Notes: generated from the sequence alone by a model not told the origin. A stretch of DNA of 64,000 nt from GW2011-AR15 sp964428335 (GCA_964428335.1 CAYRXW010000001.1:268449-332448), one strand, 5' to 3'. Shown: positions 24,736-34,429, counted from the first letter of the stretch. A program made the numbers and translations.

Positions 24736-26514
24736 ATGGAGTTTTTTGGGGTAAATGTTTCATTTACAAATGGCATTGGCTTTTACAGCTTTATTGCTGT
24801 GCTTTTTCTAATCCTATTATACCTGATGAGACCAAAGCCAATAAAAAAAACTATTCCCAGCCTGATATTCCTTGAATGGAACAGCAACAAGAAAAATCTC
24901 GCAGCATTTTTCCAGAAATTTGTAAAAGACTGGCTTTTTCTCCTGCAGTTTTTAATAGTTCTCCTATTATGCTTAGCAGCCATAGGGACTGTTGCTGAAC
25001 TTTACTTTTCTAAGCTCAATAACAATGTTGCAATTGTCATTGATTCAAGCGCCAGCTCAAAAGCATTCTATAATGGCAAAATGGCTTTTGATGAATATAA
25101 GGAAATCGGGAAGAAGAGCCTAGGGGTCAAGAACACAATAATTGCAATAAAAAATTCCCCTGAAATAGTTGCAAAAGAAACAAACATGCTGAATGCCAAC
25201 AGGATAATAAGCTCGATGAAGCCAACAGATTCACTAAGCAATATCTGGGACAGCATGATGCTGGCCTCGCAATTTTCAGAAAATATCATTGTCATCAGCG
25301 ATTTTTCAGACACAAATTCAAAGGACATTGCAGTTGCAAAGCAGGTAATAGAGGCAAAGGGAGCAAAGGTTACTCTAATCAATCCAAGAAATGAAAAACT
25401 TAGAAATATAGGTCTTGTGAAATACATAGTTTCAGGAAACAAGGCAGAAATTGAAGCAAGGAATTTTGATGACCTACCGGCATCTTTCACAGTAAAAAAT
25501 ACAGGAGAAAAAATAGACATGGCAGCATATGAGACCAAGCAATTTTCAGTTGATTTAAACAGCGGGGTAAATAAAGTAGAGATAAGTGAAGATGATTTTA
25601 GTGTTGATAATACCCTGAATATAATAGTGCCTAGCCAAAACAGCATAAAGGCCTTGTTCATTTCAAGCAGGAAAAACAATCTTTATCATGCGCTAAGTTC
25701 AATTCGGGGAGTGGAATTAAGGACTGCCGAGCCTCCGATTGTCCCTATTGAGGATGAAAACATTATAATCATGTCTGAACTGGATTATGATTCCCTCCTT
25801 CCGGGAACAATGGAAAAGATACAGTCAAAAGTAAAGAACGGTGGATCTCTTATAATAACAGCACAGGAAGGGTTTGATGACCTCAAGTTTTTGGATATGC
25901 TTCCTGTAACAGCAGAAGAGAAAGAAGAAGAGATAACAATACTTAATAATGAGCATGAGAAGTTCAAGAATTTTGATTTTGGCCTAAGCTCAACCTATGT
26001 GAAATCAAAGCTCATAAACAACAAAAGCATAGTGATTGCAACATATTATGATGGTAGCCCAGCTATTGTTTACCAAAGGTATGGGCAGGGAAATATCCTT
26101 TACTATGGGATAATTGATAATGTTAATTCATTCAGGCTTTCAACAGGCTATCCGTTGTTCTGGATTTCTGTGCTTGATATGATGGTCGGAAGAAAAAGCA
26201 TGAAGGAGATAAACCTCCAAATAGGGGATATAATCTATGGAGAGACAATAAAGACGCCATCAGGAGAAAAGAAAAAAGAATTTCTGGTAACTGAAGAAAC
26301 TGGAATTTATGAAACAGATAAAGGACAGATATCCGTCAACCTGTTCAACCCAGCTGAATCAAACCTGAATAATCCAGTGAAGCTGGATTTAGAAGATGCT
26401 TTTGAAAAAAAATTCACAAAAGAGAATATCAATATACTTCCTTTCCTTGTTGCGCTTGCAATCCTCTTTTTGTTTCTTGAGGTAATCATAATGAAAAGGA
26501 GGGGAGACATGTGA
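24736..26514 (+). CDS. BatA-like membrane protein with VWA domain
   Basis: 592 residues. Two N-terminal membrane helices (FYSFIAVLFLILLYLMRPKP and WLFLLQFLIVLLLCLAAIG) with a conserved KTIPSLIFLEW linker match the BatA/aerotolerance N-terminal region. A VWA domain follows with a partial MIDAS, D103-SSASS. Later residues form beta-rich domains and a helical-end membrane segment (NILPFLVALAILFLFLEVII). Family members work with MoxR ATPases and DUF58 proteins, here at 55-57 kb. Its 3' end overlaps the next gene by 4 nt; a TATA box (CATATTTAAA, about 24704) lies 25-30 nt before the ATG. Confidence 0.75.
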   Translation: MEFFGVNVSFTNGIGFYSFIAVLFLILLYLMRPKPIKKTIPSLIFLEWNSNKKNLAAFFQKFVKDWLFLLQFLIVLLLCLAAIGTVAELYFSKLNNNVAIVIDSSASSKAFYNGKMAFDEYKEIGKKSLGVKNTIIAIKNSPEIVAKETNMLNANRIISSMKPTDSLSNIWDSMMLASQFSENIIVISDFSDTNSKDIAVAKQVIEAKGAKVTLINPRNEKLRNIGLVKYIVSGNKAEIEARNFDDLPASFTVKNTGEKIDMAAYETKQFSVDLNSGVNKVEISEDDFSVDNTLNIIVPSQNSIKALFISSRKNNLYHALSSIRGVELRTAEPPIVPIEDENIIIMSELDYDSLLPGTMEKIQSKVKNGGSLIITAQEGFDDLKFLDMLPVTAEEKEEEITILNNEHEKFKNFDFGLSSTYVKSKLINNKSIVIATYYDGSPAIVYQRYGQGNILYYGIIDNVNSFRLSTGYPLFWISVLDMMVGRKSMKEINLQIGDIIYGETIKTPSGEKKKEFLVTEETGIYETDKGQISVNLFNPAESNLNNPVKLDLEDAFEKKFTKENINILPFLVALAILFLFLEVIIMKRRGDM

Positions 26515-28853
26515 TACTGACATACCCTGCGCTTTTGTATCTCCTGGTTCCTATAGCTTTCCTGCTTTTCTTAGCTCTTAGGAAGAAAATAGTAAAGGAA
26601 GAGATAAGGCTTTTTAAGATAAGCAAGAAGTTTATTTTTGTTTCAAGGATGCTGATTTTTTCATGCCTGCTATTTGCAGCAACAATGCCATATGTTGAAT
26701 ACCATGACACAAACGGAAATGTCTCCAAGATAAAGGTCCTTGTTGACAATTCAGAATCAATGAAGCTAATGGAAAAAGAAAAAGCACTGAACAAGCTAAA
26801 CGGCCTGAGCATACCTGTCGAAATAACAAACATGGAGCTTGGTGAATACAGTTCCATTGGCACATCAATCCTGAACAACATGGCCCCGGATGAAAACATA
26901 CTTCTTATTACAGACGGGCAGAATAATTTTGGCCAGGAGCTTGAAGATATAGCACTTTTTGCATCATCCATAAATTCCAGGATATTCGCCATGGAACTTG
27001 AAGAGAAAGAGAGGGACGCTGCAATATTTATTGAAGGGCCAGACAAGGTTATTTCAGGCGTAGAAAATATATTTACTGCAAAGTTAAGTATTGTAGGAAC
27101 ACCAGGAAAAAAAATCATTGTTACTCTAGACAATGAAGTGCTGTTTGAAGGGCCATACTCAGGACCGATAGAATTCAGGAAATCTTTTGACGATGGGACT
27201 CATGTGTTTAAGGCTGAGCTTGATTCAGACGATTATTTCAAGCAAAACAATGTGTTCCTAAAAGCAGTCACAGTCACCAAAAAGCCAAAGATACTTTTCA
27301 TCGGAGGCAAAAGTTCCCCGACATACAAGCTATACAATGATTTTTATGATATTGAATATGCAGATAAAATTCCTGAAAAACTTGAAAGTTACCATGCAGT
27401 TGTCCTTGATAATGTAAATGCAAATAGCATAACAGGAAATGATGTTGATAAGCTTGATGACTTCCTCAATGATGAAAACGGTTTATTGATCATGGGAGGG
27501 AAAGACAGCTATGATTACGGAGGATATAATAAATCCCTGATCACAGGACTTCTTCCTGTTTCAATCGGAAAAGCAAAGAAAAAGCAGGATGAGATAAGCC
27601 TTGTGATAATGCTTGATTCAGGTGTTTCAGGCATGGAAGAACTAAAGCCAGGGATAACAAGGTTTGATGTCCAGAAATCTGTGACAGCTGACATATTGAA
27701 CGGGATCTCCGGAAAAAACAAGGTTGCACTGATTGAGGCAAATTATTACCTGAATACTGTCACAGGGCTTTCTGAACTGGGCCCAAAGAAAGAGGCAGTG
27801 ATAAATGACCTGGCATTATTAAGCGCTCATGGCTCAAGCCAGCTTAGGTTTGCATACAAGCAGGCATATGACATGCTGAAACTTAATACAGGAAGCAAGA
27901 ATATTTTACTAATAACTGACGGCAATGCATTGATTCCGCAGGACCAGGGGCAGGCTCTTGATATGGTGATAAAGGCAAGAAGCGATGGGATAAAGACATT
28001 CATTGTCTCTGTCGGAGAGAATGCAGATGAAGTTTTCATGAAGCAGGTGAAAACATTGGGAGGAGGAGAATACTTCAAAGTGGATGAGACTAGCAGGCTT
28101 AAATTATATTTTGGGAGTCCAGGAGATGATACAGAAGAAAAGGAGCTTTCAATCTTTGTATATGATTCAAACCATTTCATTACTGAAGACATGGAAGATA
28201 TCAATAAGGTATATGGCTTCAACCAAGTCTATCCAAAGCCAAATTCAAGGATGCTTCTGACAACCTCAAAAGGAGACCCTATACTTACCATATGGAACTA
28301 TGGGCTTGGAAGGGTTGCAGCTTTAAGCACAGATGATGGAAGCATGTGGAATCCTGAAATGCTTAAGGAGAAGAATTCAAAAACACTTCTTAAAACAATG
28401 AACTGGCTTATTGAAAACCCTGAGAGGAAAAATGATTTTGCCCTTGAAATACCTGATTTAAGGGTCGGAGAAAGCTCAGTCATAACCGTTAGATCAAAGG
28501 AATTGCCAAAAAGCGAGCTTAATTTCATTGAATATGAAAAAGGGCTGTACAAGGCAAATTTCTATACTGAAGAGACTGGGATAATGGATATCCTTGGGAC
28601 AGCTGCAGCAGTCAATTACAAGAAAGAATACCTGAATATAGGGATGAATGAAGATTTAAGGAAGAGTGTCATGGTCAGCGGAGGGACCATGATAGAGGGT
28701 TTGGATGAGAATGCATTGTCTTCAATGTCAAGGATAGAATATACAAGAAACAGGGATGTTTCATGGGTTTTTGTGTTCATCGCATTAGTAATATATTTAA
28801 TTGAGATAACTATAAGAAGGATAATGGAAATAAAAGTTTCGAGGGATCAATGA
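26511..28853 (+). CDS. Large membrane protein with two VWA domains and a GATase1-like region
   Basis: 780 residues from a GTG start overlapping the previous stop. Two N-terminal membrane helices are followed by a first VWA domain (LVDNSESMKLM, MIDAS D79-x-S81-x-S83, later LLITDGQNNFG). Next comes a class-I glutamine-amidotransferase-like segment (LDDFLNDENGLLIMGGKDSY), then a second VWA domain (LVIMLDSGVSGM ... NILLITDGNALIP). A C-terminal helix (VFVFIALVIYLIEITI) anchors it. Bacterial homologues with this order are encoded next to BatA-type genes. The likely role is a metal-dependent scaffold in envelope protein assembly. The first VWA MIDAS looks intact; the second is altered (DSGVS). Confidence 0.75.
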   Translation: MILTYPALLYLLVPIAFLLFLALRKKIVKEEIRLFKISKKFIFVSRMLIFSCLLFAATMPYVEYHDTNGNVSKIKVLVDNSESMKLMEKEKALNKLNGLSIPVEITNMELGEYSSIGTSILNNMAPDENILLITDGQNNFGQELEDIALFASSINSRIFAMELEEKERDAAIFIEGPDKVISGVENIFTAKLSIVGTPGKKIIVTLDNEVLFEGPYSGPIEFRKSFDDGTHVFKAELDSDDYFKQNNVFLKAVTVTKKPKILFIGGKSSPTYKLYNDFYDIEYADKIPEKLESYHAVVLDNVNANSITGNDVDKLDDFLNDENGLLIMGGKDSYDYGGYNKSLITGLLPVSIGKAKKKQDEISLVIMLDSGVSGMEELKPGITRFDVQKSVTADILNGISGKNKVALIEANYYLNTVTGLSELGPKKEAVINDLALLSAHGSSQLRFAYKQAYDMLKLNTGSKNILLITDGNALIPQDQGQALDMVIKARSDGIKTFIVSVGENADEVFMKQVKTLGGGEYFKVDETSRLKLYFGSPGDDTEEKELSIFVYDSNHFITEDMEDINKVYGFNQVYPKPNSRMLLTTSKGDPILTIWNYGLGRVAALSTDDGSMWNPEMLKEKNSKTLLKTMNWLIENPERKNDFALEIPDLRVGESSVITVRSKELPKSELNFIEYEKGLYKANFYTEETGIMDILGTAAAVNYKKEYLNIGMNEDLRKSVMVSGGTMIEGLDENALSSMSRIEYTRNRDVSWVFVFIALVIYLIEITIRRIMEIKVSRDQ

Positions 28854-29341
28854 TGTTCAAAAAAAATACTACAGTTGTCTTATTCCTGCTACTACTTTTG
28901 GCAATCGGTTTTTACACAGCATCAGTCTTTTTGTATCAGGTCTCATTAACAAGGATAAATGATGATCTAAGGAAGCAAAGGGTAGAGATATTTGACTTAA
29001 ATTCACAGGCTGAAAGCTTTAAGATAAATGTAAGCAAGCTGAATTACCAGGTTGATGTACAGAACAAAAGGGAAGAAAACCTAAGCAAGCAGTTTGTCGG
29101 GGTTAGGGAAGAAAGGGAAGAACTAGAGGAAGAAAAAACCCAACTGAAGCAGGATATCCTGCAGAAGAACCAGGAAATCAGCGCAAAAGATAATGAAATC
29201 AAGGAACTTAAAATTGACATTTCTGACCTAACAAAGAAAATAAACTTAATGAACCAGACAGTAGATGACATCTTGGATGATATAGATGACATATGCGATG
29301 ATGCAGCAGAGCTGAACCTTTCAAAGTGTGAAGACTACTAA
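28850..29341 (+). CDS. Membrane-anchored coiled-coil protein
   Basis: 163 residues with one N-terminal membrane helix (VVLFLLLLLAIGFYTASVFL) and a long coiled coil (about 35-145), ending in a tail with cysteines (DDICDDAAELNLSKCEDY). It starts inside an ATGATG that overlaps the VWA gene stop, so it belongs to the same operon. Role unknown; it may bridge the VWA proteins. Confidence 0.6.
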   Translation: MMFKKNTTVVLFLLLLLAIGFYTASVFLYQVSLTRINDDLRKQRVEIFDLNSQAESFKINVSKLNYQVDVQNKREENLSKQFVGVREEREELEEEKTQLKQDILQKNQEISAKDNEIKELKIDISDLTKKINLMNQTVDDILDDIDDICDDAAELNLSKCEDY

Positions 29342-29346
29342 GTTAA

Positions 29347-30114
29347 ATGAACATAAAAAAAACATACCAGGACCTTGTAATAACATCAATAATACTTAAT
29401 TTTTTTGATGCAACCCTTACAGCTTTAGTAGTCATGGCAGTAAGCTACCTTATAATCTATTTTTACAGGTTTAATTTCCTTATTGCAATCATTGTAGCTA
29501 TAGGTTTTTTTGTAAGGAGTTTTGTCAGGAAAATAAGGCAGAACAAGATAATCCTTTTGGAAAACAAATATCCTGATCTGAAAGAAAGGTTAAGAACAAG
29601 CTATGATAACCAGGATGCCAGCAATACTGTTGTAAACAGCCTGCATAAGGATATACTTGATATGATTGAAAAAGTTGATGTGAATGCGTACTTGAACCCA
29701 AAACGACTTGCATTCAAGGTAATCTCAATATGCGCTATAATGTTCTTTGTCCTATACATTTCCTCAGTCGGGTTTGATATCCTTGATTTAAAGACAAGGA
29801 TAGTGCATTCAAGCTTTTACCAGAAGATAAATTCAGCTGCAAAGGATCTTTTTGACAAGCCAGGAGAGCTTGCTGAGAGACCAAAACTAAGCGAGCCGAG
29901 GCTTTTGGACCTTGGGGACAAGGACATGAATGTCACAATTGATACCTATAACACAAAGCTTGACATATCGCAGATTGAGGAAAGCGAGAAGAATGATTTT
30001 GGAGGTCATTATCCTGATGAAGTGAAGGGAGCAGCGCAGGAAAGCTATGAAGAGGACATACCTGAAGAATACAAGGAAGTCATAAAGGATTATTTCGGAA
30101 AGATAAACAAGTGA
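29347..30114 (+). CDS. Membrane protein of the BatA/VWA operon (DUF7502-like)
   Basis: 255 residues with two closely spaced N-terminal helices (about 15-60), a KYPDLKERLRTSYDN segment, a third helix (VISICAIMFFVLYISSVGF) and an acidic soluble tail. KYPxLxERLRTxYDN followed by a late helix resembles membrane proteins that accompany VWA/MoxR genes in archaea. The exact family name is uncertain. It is the last gene of the operon that starts at 24736. Confidence 0.55.
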   Translation: MNIKKTYQDLVITSIILNFFDATLTALVVMAVSYLIIYFYRFNFLIAIIVAIGFFVRSFVRKIRQNKIILLENKYPDLKERLRTSYDNQDASNTVVNSLHKDILDMIEKVDVNAYLNPKRLAFKVISICAIMFFVLYISSVGFDILDLKTRIVHSSFYQKINSAAKDLFDKPGELAERPKLSEPRLLDLGDKDMNVTIDTYNTKLDISQIEESEKNDFGGHYPDEVKGAAQESYEEDIPEEYKEVIKDYFGKINK

Positions 30115-30175
30115 TTTTTCTGATTTATTATGCTTAAGAAATCTTAATAAGGAATATCTCTTTTATTTAATATGA

Positions 30176-30937
30176 ATGGTTAAATTCAATGGTTTTGAAA
30201 TCAAGCTAGTCAAATCAAAATATTTCAAATCTTCGTTATTATTTCCAGGGCCGGAACTTTCAGGCTCTAAACTGTTATTATTTGGGTTTGATGAAGCGTG
30301 CCCTGCCTGGCTAAGTTTAGAAGACAAAAAATTATTCCTTCACAGGCCTAACCAGCATGTTGATGATGTAAGCGAGAGATACAGGATAGATGTAAGTTTT
30401 GATATCTCTAGCATGTTTGAAACACAGACACTTGCAGATGTAAGCAACAAACATATGATATACATAAAAATTGTCAATAAAAAAAACAAAGAAGAAGTGG
30501 CTTTCTTCAATTTCAGCATAAAAAAATTCTTTGATCCAAAACTACATAGGGTATGCTTTACCATTGGAGGATCACTTAGAAAAAACCAGGTTAATCTTCT
30601 AAATGGAGAGATAATAAATGAATGGCCTCTGAAATTTTTTCCTCATAACCTTCAAAAAAAACAATGTGTAATTGGCAGCGCTCCAGCAAGCGACATTTGC
30701 ATAAACTTGAAATATGTCTCTAGTTTGCACTGCAAGATAATATATAGCTGGTTTACGGGGACTTTCTGGATTAGGGACTTCGGTTCATTAAACGGCACAA
30801 TGTTAAATGCCTTGGAATTAAACCATAATAAATGGTATAAACTCAATTCAGGAGATAAAATAATGATTCCTATAATTACAAGGCTTGCCAAAATAGTGCA
30901 AACAGAACATGTTGAAATATTATTTACTCTGACCTAA
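30176..30937 (+). CDS. FHA-domain protein
   Basis: 253 residues. The C-terminal third (about 160-250) is an FHA domain: VIGSAPASDICI, the S-x2-H pair in VSSLHCKIIYS, and RDFGSLNGTMLN. FHA domains bind phosphothreonine peptides. The N-terminal 150 residues form an unrecognised beta-rich domain that also contains a phrase like a second fold repeat (CFTIGGSLRKNQ). A PP2C-like phosphatase gene lies 6 kb downstream, so a phosphorylation circuit is possible. No Ser/Thr kinase is seen in the window. Confidence 0.75.
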   Translation: MVKFNGFEIKLVKSKYFKSSLLFPGPELSGSKLLLFGFDEACPAWLSLEDKKLFLHRPNQHVDDVSERYRIDVSFDISSMFETQTLADVSNKHMIYIKIVNKKNKEEVAFFNFSIKKFFDPKLHRVCFTIGGSLRKNQVNLLNGEIINEWPLKFFPHNLQKKQCVIGSAPASDICINLKYVSSLHCKIIYSWFTGTFWIRDFGSLNGTMLNALELNHNKWYKLNSGDKIMIPIITRLAKIVQTEHVEILFTLT

Positions 30938-30972
30938 ACCCTTAAATAACAGCTAATTCTCCTTTTAAAATT

Positions 30973-31695
30973 ATGAAGCTCTTATCAACAAAAGAAAACC
31001 ATAAATTCATAGTGAAGGAAGATACAGATCTGCATACCAATTACGGCCTTGTCAAGGCTGAAGACATCAAGAATGCAAAACCTGGGATTGCAATAACAAG
31101 CAACAAGGGGACTGAATTTTTTGTCATGGATGCTGATTTCATAGATATGTATGCAAAGATAAAAAGGATGCCTCAGATAATTCCAAGAAAAGATATCGGC
31201 TTAATAATCACAGAAACCGGAATCACAAAGGAATCAGTAATAATAGAATCAGGCTCAGGCTCAGGCGCAACAGGATGTTTACTTGCAAAGCTTTGCAAAA
31301 AAGTTTATAGTTATGAGATAAGGGAAGATTTCTTCAAGGTTGTGCAGAAGAATGTCGAGATGCTGGAAATAAAGAACATGGTCGTGAAGAACAGGGATGC
31401 AAAGCTTGGGTATGATGAAAAAAATGCAGATGTAATAATACTTGATTTACCTGAGCCATGGGAATTAATTGAAAGTGTAAAAAAATCTCTGAAAATTGGT
31501 GGATTTTTGGTGAACTATAGTCCTACCATACCACAGGTCATGGATTTCATACAGAGTTTGCCTGAAGGCTATACGCATTTAAAGACAAGCGAAATAATTG
31601 AAAGAGAATGGGAGATAAATGGAAGGAAAGTAAGACCTTTATCACAGCAGATAGGGCACTCTGGATTTTTAAGTTTTGTTAGAAGGATTAATTAA
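30973..31695 (+). CDS. trmI: tRNA (adenine-N1)-methyltransferase TrmI
   Basis: 240 residues. The N-terminal beta domain (HTNYGLVKAEDIKNAKPG) and the Rossmann methyltransferase (ESGSGSGATGCLLAKL for SAM, YSYEIREDF, then LDLPEPWELI as the catalytic motif near D-x-P) match archaeal TrmI, which makes m1A at tRNA positions 57/58. The C-terminal SQQIGHSGFLSFVRR is also typical. A TATA-like TTAAATAA precedes the ATG by about 25 nt, suggesting a leaderless mRNA. Confidence 0.88.
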   Translation: MKLLSTKENHKFIVKEDTDLHTNYGLVKAEDIKNAKPGIAITSNKGTEFFVMDADFIDMYAKIKRMPQIIPRKDIGLIITETGITKESVIIESGSGSGATGCLLAKLCKKVYSYEIREDFFKVVQKNVEMLEIKNMVVKNRDAKLGYDEKNADVIILDLPEPWELIESVKKSLKIGGFLVNYSPTIPQVMDFIQSLPEGYTHLKTSEIIEREWEINGRKVRPLSQQIGHSGFLSFVRRIN

Positions 31696-31700
31696 TTACT

Positions 31701-31732
31701 ATTTAGTGGTTAATTTGAAAAAGTTTATAAAT
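31701..31732 (+). promoter_or_regulatory. Shared promoter element A, copy 1 (before the gene at 31755)
   Basis: The 23-mer TAGTGGTTAATTTGAAAAAGTTT (31704-31726) is identical to one at 62806-62828. It runs into a TATA box (TTTATAAA, 31724-31731) that lies 24-30 nt before the ATG, so the mRNA should be leaderless. ACTATTTAGT at the left edge is a small dyad. Confidence 0.6.
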
Positions 31733-31754
31733 TCACGATTTTCTTTTATTTATT

Positions 31755-32435
31755 ATGATTAAAAGCTTGGCAAGCGATTTAGAATGGTATGAGACTGAAT
31801 CTCTTTTTAAACCTTTAATTTTAGATTTTGTTTTTTCTGAATTGGTAAGCCTAAATAATAGAGTAGATTCATTCTACTGCATAACTAACAATTTTGTAAC
31901 TTTGCTTAGTCTTTCCAACCTATTAAAAAATAATAATTTTGAAGATGAAAATAACTCCCTTTTGAATCTGATTTATGGAAACACTTTACTTGCATACTTA
32001 GGCCTTTCTATCTATTCAGAAGATGATAAACAAAAAAGTGAACTTGTTGACCTGATAAAAAAATATAAACCTGTTGGGCTTGATGATGATGATAGATTTT
32101 ATAATTTAAGCAGTAAGGAATTAGTTTTTAGACTGACAGAATCTAATGATCCGAAATCTGTTTTTGTGTATTTTAATACAGTATTAATGTATGAAACAGA
32201 TTTCATAGCATCAAAACTAAGACCAAAAATCCTTGAGATTGGTCCGATTGGCTGGATAAATGAATTACCTAATGAAGCCAAACCAATTCTTGCAGAATAT
32301 AAGAGACTTAAAGAATTATATCTAATAAAAGTTGCTGATAAGCTTAATGGTTATTTGGATTCTTTAGGCAAAAATAAAAGATCCATTGATTTGTATGGAA
32401 TAACAGTTGCTTATGAAAGTGAAGTGCTTGCTTAA
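31755..32435 (+). CDS. Hypothetical protein sharing promoter element A
   Basis: 226 residues, Leu- and Asn-rich, mostly helical, no membrane segment and no recognised motif. It ends overlapping the convergent EamA gene by 4 nt. The upstream element is identical to that of the membrane protein at 62856, the only clue to function. TGA, TAA and codon usage look like neighbouring genes, though the first 300 nt are AT-rich. Confidence 0.6.
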   Translation: MIKSLASDLEWYETESLFKPLILDFVFSELVSLNNRVDSFYCITNNFVTLLSLSNLLKNNNFEDENNSLLNLIYGNTLLAYLGLSIYSEDDKQKSELVDLIKKYKPVGLDDDDRFYNLSSKELVFRLTESNDPKSVFVYFNTVLMYETDFIASKLRPKILEIGPIGWINELPNEAKPILAEYKRLKELYLIKVADKLNGYLDSLGKNKRSIDLYGITVAYESEVLA

Positions 32436-32857
32436 ATTATAGCAATAATAAGCCCTATTGCCATGAATACCAATCCAAGGAAAAGTTTCCAGCTAAGGGC
32501 TTCTTTTAATATGAAATAGGCAAAAATCCCTGTAAGTACAGGGTTTAATATGGAAAACATCTGCTGTGTCCATAGCGGCATATACAGATATCCTTTTATA
32601 GCAAGCCAAAACCCTACAAAATTTATTATTCCAACAAGCACTAAAATCCAGATTGCCGGCATGTTTGATTTGATATCTACCTTTAAACTATTCTCAAAAA
32701 ACACACTTGCGATAAAAGATAGTGAGAAAAGTACAAGCATTGAAATTGCCATCACTGTAAAAGGCTGCAAATTTTGATTTGCTTTTTTCAAAAGCACAGA
32801 CAATATAGCATAGCACAATGCAGAACTAAGAACAATCACTATCCCTAAAGGCTTCAT
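32432..32857 (-). CDS. Half-size EamA/DMT transporter
   Basis: 141 residues with four or five membrane helices forming one EamA repeat (SALCYAILSVLLKKANQ ... NPVLTGIFAYFILKEALSWK). Single-repeat members are expected to dimerise, like SMR or DMT half proteins. The end LFLGLVFMAIGLIIAII is the usual last helix. The substrate is unknown. Confidence 0.75.
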   Translation of the reverse strand: MKPLGIVIVLSSALCYAILSVLLKKANQNLQPFTVMAISMLVLFSLSFIASVFFENSLKVDIKSNMPAIWILVLVGIINFVGFWLAIKGYLYMPLWTQQMFSILNPVLTGIFAYFILKEALSWKLFLGLVFMAIGLIIAII

Positions 32858-32913
32858 TTAAACAAATATCATAGGAATTTAGTATATATTTTTTTCTATA
32901 CTTTATAAATATC

Positions 32914-33267
32914 TCAGTAGCATCGTTTCCTTGCATCTTCTTCTTGTGCTTCATTCCAGTAATCCATCATGCTTTCCATTCTCGCTTCAAGGATTTTTAC
33001 CTGGTTTTCTATATTTCCTGAGATTGTTGCGTTGAATGCAAGAGCCATCTGCCTTATCTTTTCCTCTTCAGAGATATTTCCTGCCTTAATCTTTGACATA
33101 TCCAGGCAGATTTTATCCAAAACTTCATTATTTGAATATTCTCCCATCAAAATTGTATGTTCATATAATGAATTTATCCTGAACTTTAAATTTTCATCAA
33201 TTTCCTGGCTTTTAATTTCCTGGCATGCAGAAAGAACCAAAAGTAGTATCAGGAAAAATCTTTTCAT
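32914..33267 (-). CDS. Small lipoprotein
   Basis: 117 residues. The signal FFLILLLVLSAC is a lipobox, with Cys lipidated. The mature part is helical and charged, ending in ARKRCY. Function unknown. It diverges from the DoxX-like gene at 33330 across about 60 nt that includes AT-rich TATA-like DNA. Confidence 0.6.
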   Translation of the reverse strand: MKRFFLILLLVLSACQEIKSQEIDENLKFRINSLYEHTILMGEYSNNEVLDKICLDMSKIKAGNISEEEKIRQMALAFNATISGNIENQVKILEARMESMMDYWNEAQEEDARKRCY

Positions 33268-33329
33268 GAGTGATAAGTTTTAAATAGTTATATATCAAAT
33301 TTGTGCTTAAGAGGTGTTTTTATAAAAAA

Positions 33330-33824
33330 ATGGCAAAACTATCAAATTCGGAGTTTGTATGGGCGATTTTAAGGATTTCAGTAGGGCTGATATTTTTATG
33401 GGCTTTCTTTGACAAGACTTTTGGCTTAGGCTATGCAACCAAGCCGGACAAAGCATGGGTCTTGGGAAACAGTCCGACATATGGATACCTGACAAACGGT
33501 ACAAAAGGTCCTCTAAAGTCAATTTTTGTGAGCATGGCAGGTAATCCTTTAGTTGACTGGCTTTTCATGATGGGCCTACTAGGCGTTGGAATAAGCATGA
33601 TACTAGGGATTGGAGTCACTATTGGTGGATATAGCGGCATGGTGATGATGCTTCTTATGTGGATATCAGCATTTCCTCCATCAAACCACCCGTTTATTGA
33701 TGACCATATCATATATGGTATGCTCTTAATAGGATTAACGACAGTCAAATCAGGGCATTGGTATGGGCTTGGAAAATGGTGGGAAAGCCAGAAGTTTGTG
33801 AAAAAGAACAGATGGCTGGTTTAA
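33330..33824 (+). CDS. DoxX/TQO-small-subunit-like membrane protein
   Basis: 164 residues from the ATG at 33330; GAGGTG lies 13 nt upstream, and an upstream GTG at 33303 would add nine residues across that site. Four membrane helices carry DoxX/DoxD features: ILRISVGLIFLWAFFDKTFG, a hydrophilic loop (PDKAWVLGNSPTYGYLTNG), and NHPFIDDHIIYGMLLIG. DoxD-type proteins are the small subunit of thiosulfate:quinone oxidoreductase, but most DoxX relatives have no assigned reaction. A second DoxX gene is at 46670. Confidence 0.7.
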   Translation: MAKLSNSEFVWAILRISVGLIFLWAFFDKTFGLGYATKPDKAWVLGNSPTYGYLTNGTKGPLKSIFVSMAGNPLVDWLFMMGLLGVGISMILGIGVTIGGYSGMVMMLLMWISAFPPSNHPFIDDHIIYGMLLIGLTTVKSGHWYGLGKWWESQKFVKKNRWLV

Positions 33825-33895
33825 ATCAAAAATGCAGAAATTCCTAACATTTATGTTTTGGGATGAATGCTTAGTTAACCTATGCATTTTTGATT
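33824..33895. repeat. 72-nt element bounded by 13-bp perfect inverted repeats
   Basis: AATCAAAAATGCA (33824-33836) and TGCATTTTTGATT (33883-33895) are exact reverse complements enclosing 46 nt. The left arm overlaps the stop of the DoxX-like gene. A further small dyad follows (GAAACT ... AGTTTC, about 33899-33925). It could be a transcript-end hairpin, a small RNA or a miniature mobile element. The 149 nt between the flanking genes hold nothing else recognisable. Confidence 0.5.
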
Positions 33896-33973
33896 GTTGA
33901 AACTGCGTCTTTTTTTGTAGTTTCATTAATTTATTCTTTTTCTTTATAAATAAATACCTTTTTCCTTTTTTTT

Positions 33974-34429
33974 ATGGATGCACATATATCCTTAGTGATG
34001 ATAAGCCCCTATAGTGAAATGAGGTTGAAATTTTTCTCAGATTTGGACCATAAGTTTGATTACCTGTTCTATACTCCTGCCATTGACTTACCGATATTTT
34101 CCAGGAATCCAAGAGGAAAAACATCTGTTTTGTTTTGTTTTTCAGGAAACAGCCCAGAGCCAAAGCATGCGTTAAGAGCAGCTATAGGGGAAAAGGTTTA
34201 CACAATAATTACAAATGATTCTTATGGCATTCCAGAAAAGGGTTATTTGATAGAGCAACTAGAGAGCAGGCTGGAAATGAAACTCACGCTAATTGCAAAC
34301 AGACATTATGGCATCCCCTGCGGATGGACAGGCAATATCCTTTCAGATGGGTTCAATGGCTCTGCAAGAGTTCTTTTATTCCCTTCAAAAGGCGCTGTTA
34401 CAGCTTACGAAAAGATATATTTTCCTTAA
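33974..34429 (+). CDS. Hypothetical protein
   Basis: 151 residues, probably alpha/beta. Conserved-looking phrases are VYTIITNDSYGIPEKGYLIE and NRHYGIPCGWTGNILSDGFN. No family is recognised. TATA-like CTTTATAAATAAA lies about 25 nt before the ATG. The gene ends about 45 nt before the PIN-domain gene of the RNA polymerase cluster and may or may not belong to that cluster. Confidence 0.55.
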   Translation: MDAHISLVMISPYSEMRLKFFSDLDHKFDYLFYTPAIDLPIFSRNPRGKTSVLFCFSGNSPEPKHALRAAIGEKVYTIITNDSYGIPEKGYLIEQLESRLEMKLTLIANRHYGIPCGWTGNILSDGFNGSARVLLFPSKGAVTAYEKIYFP

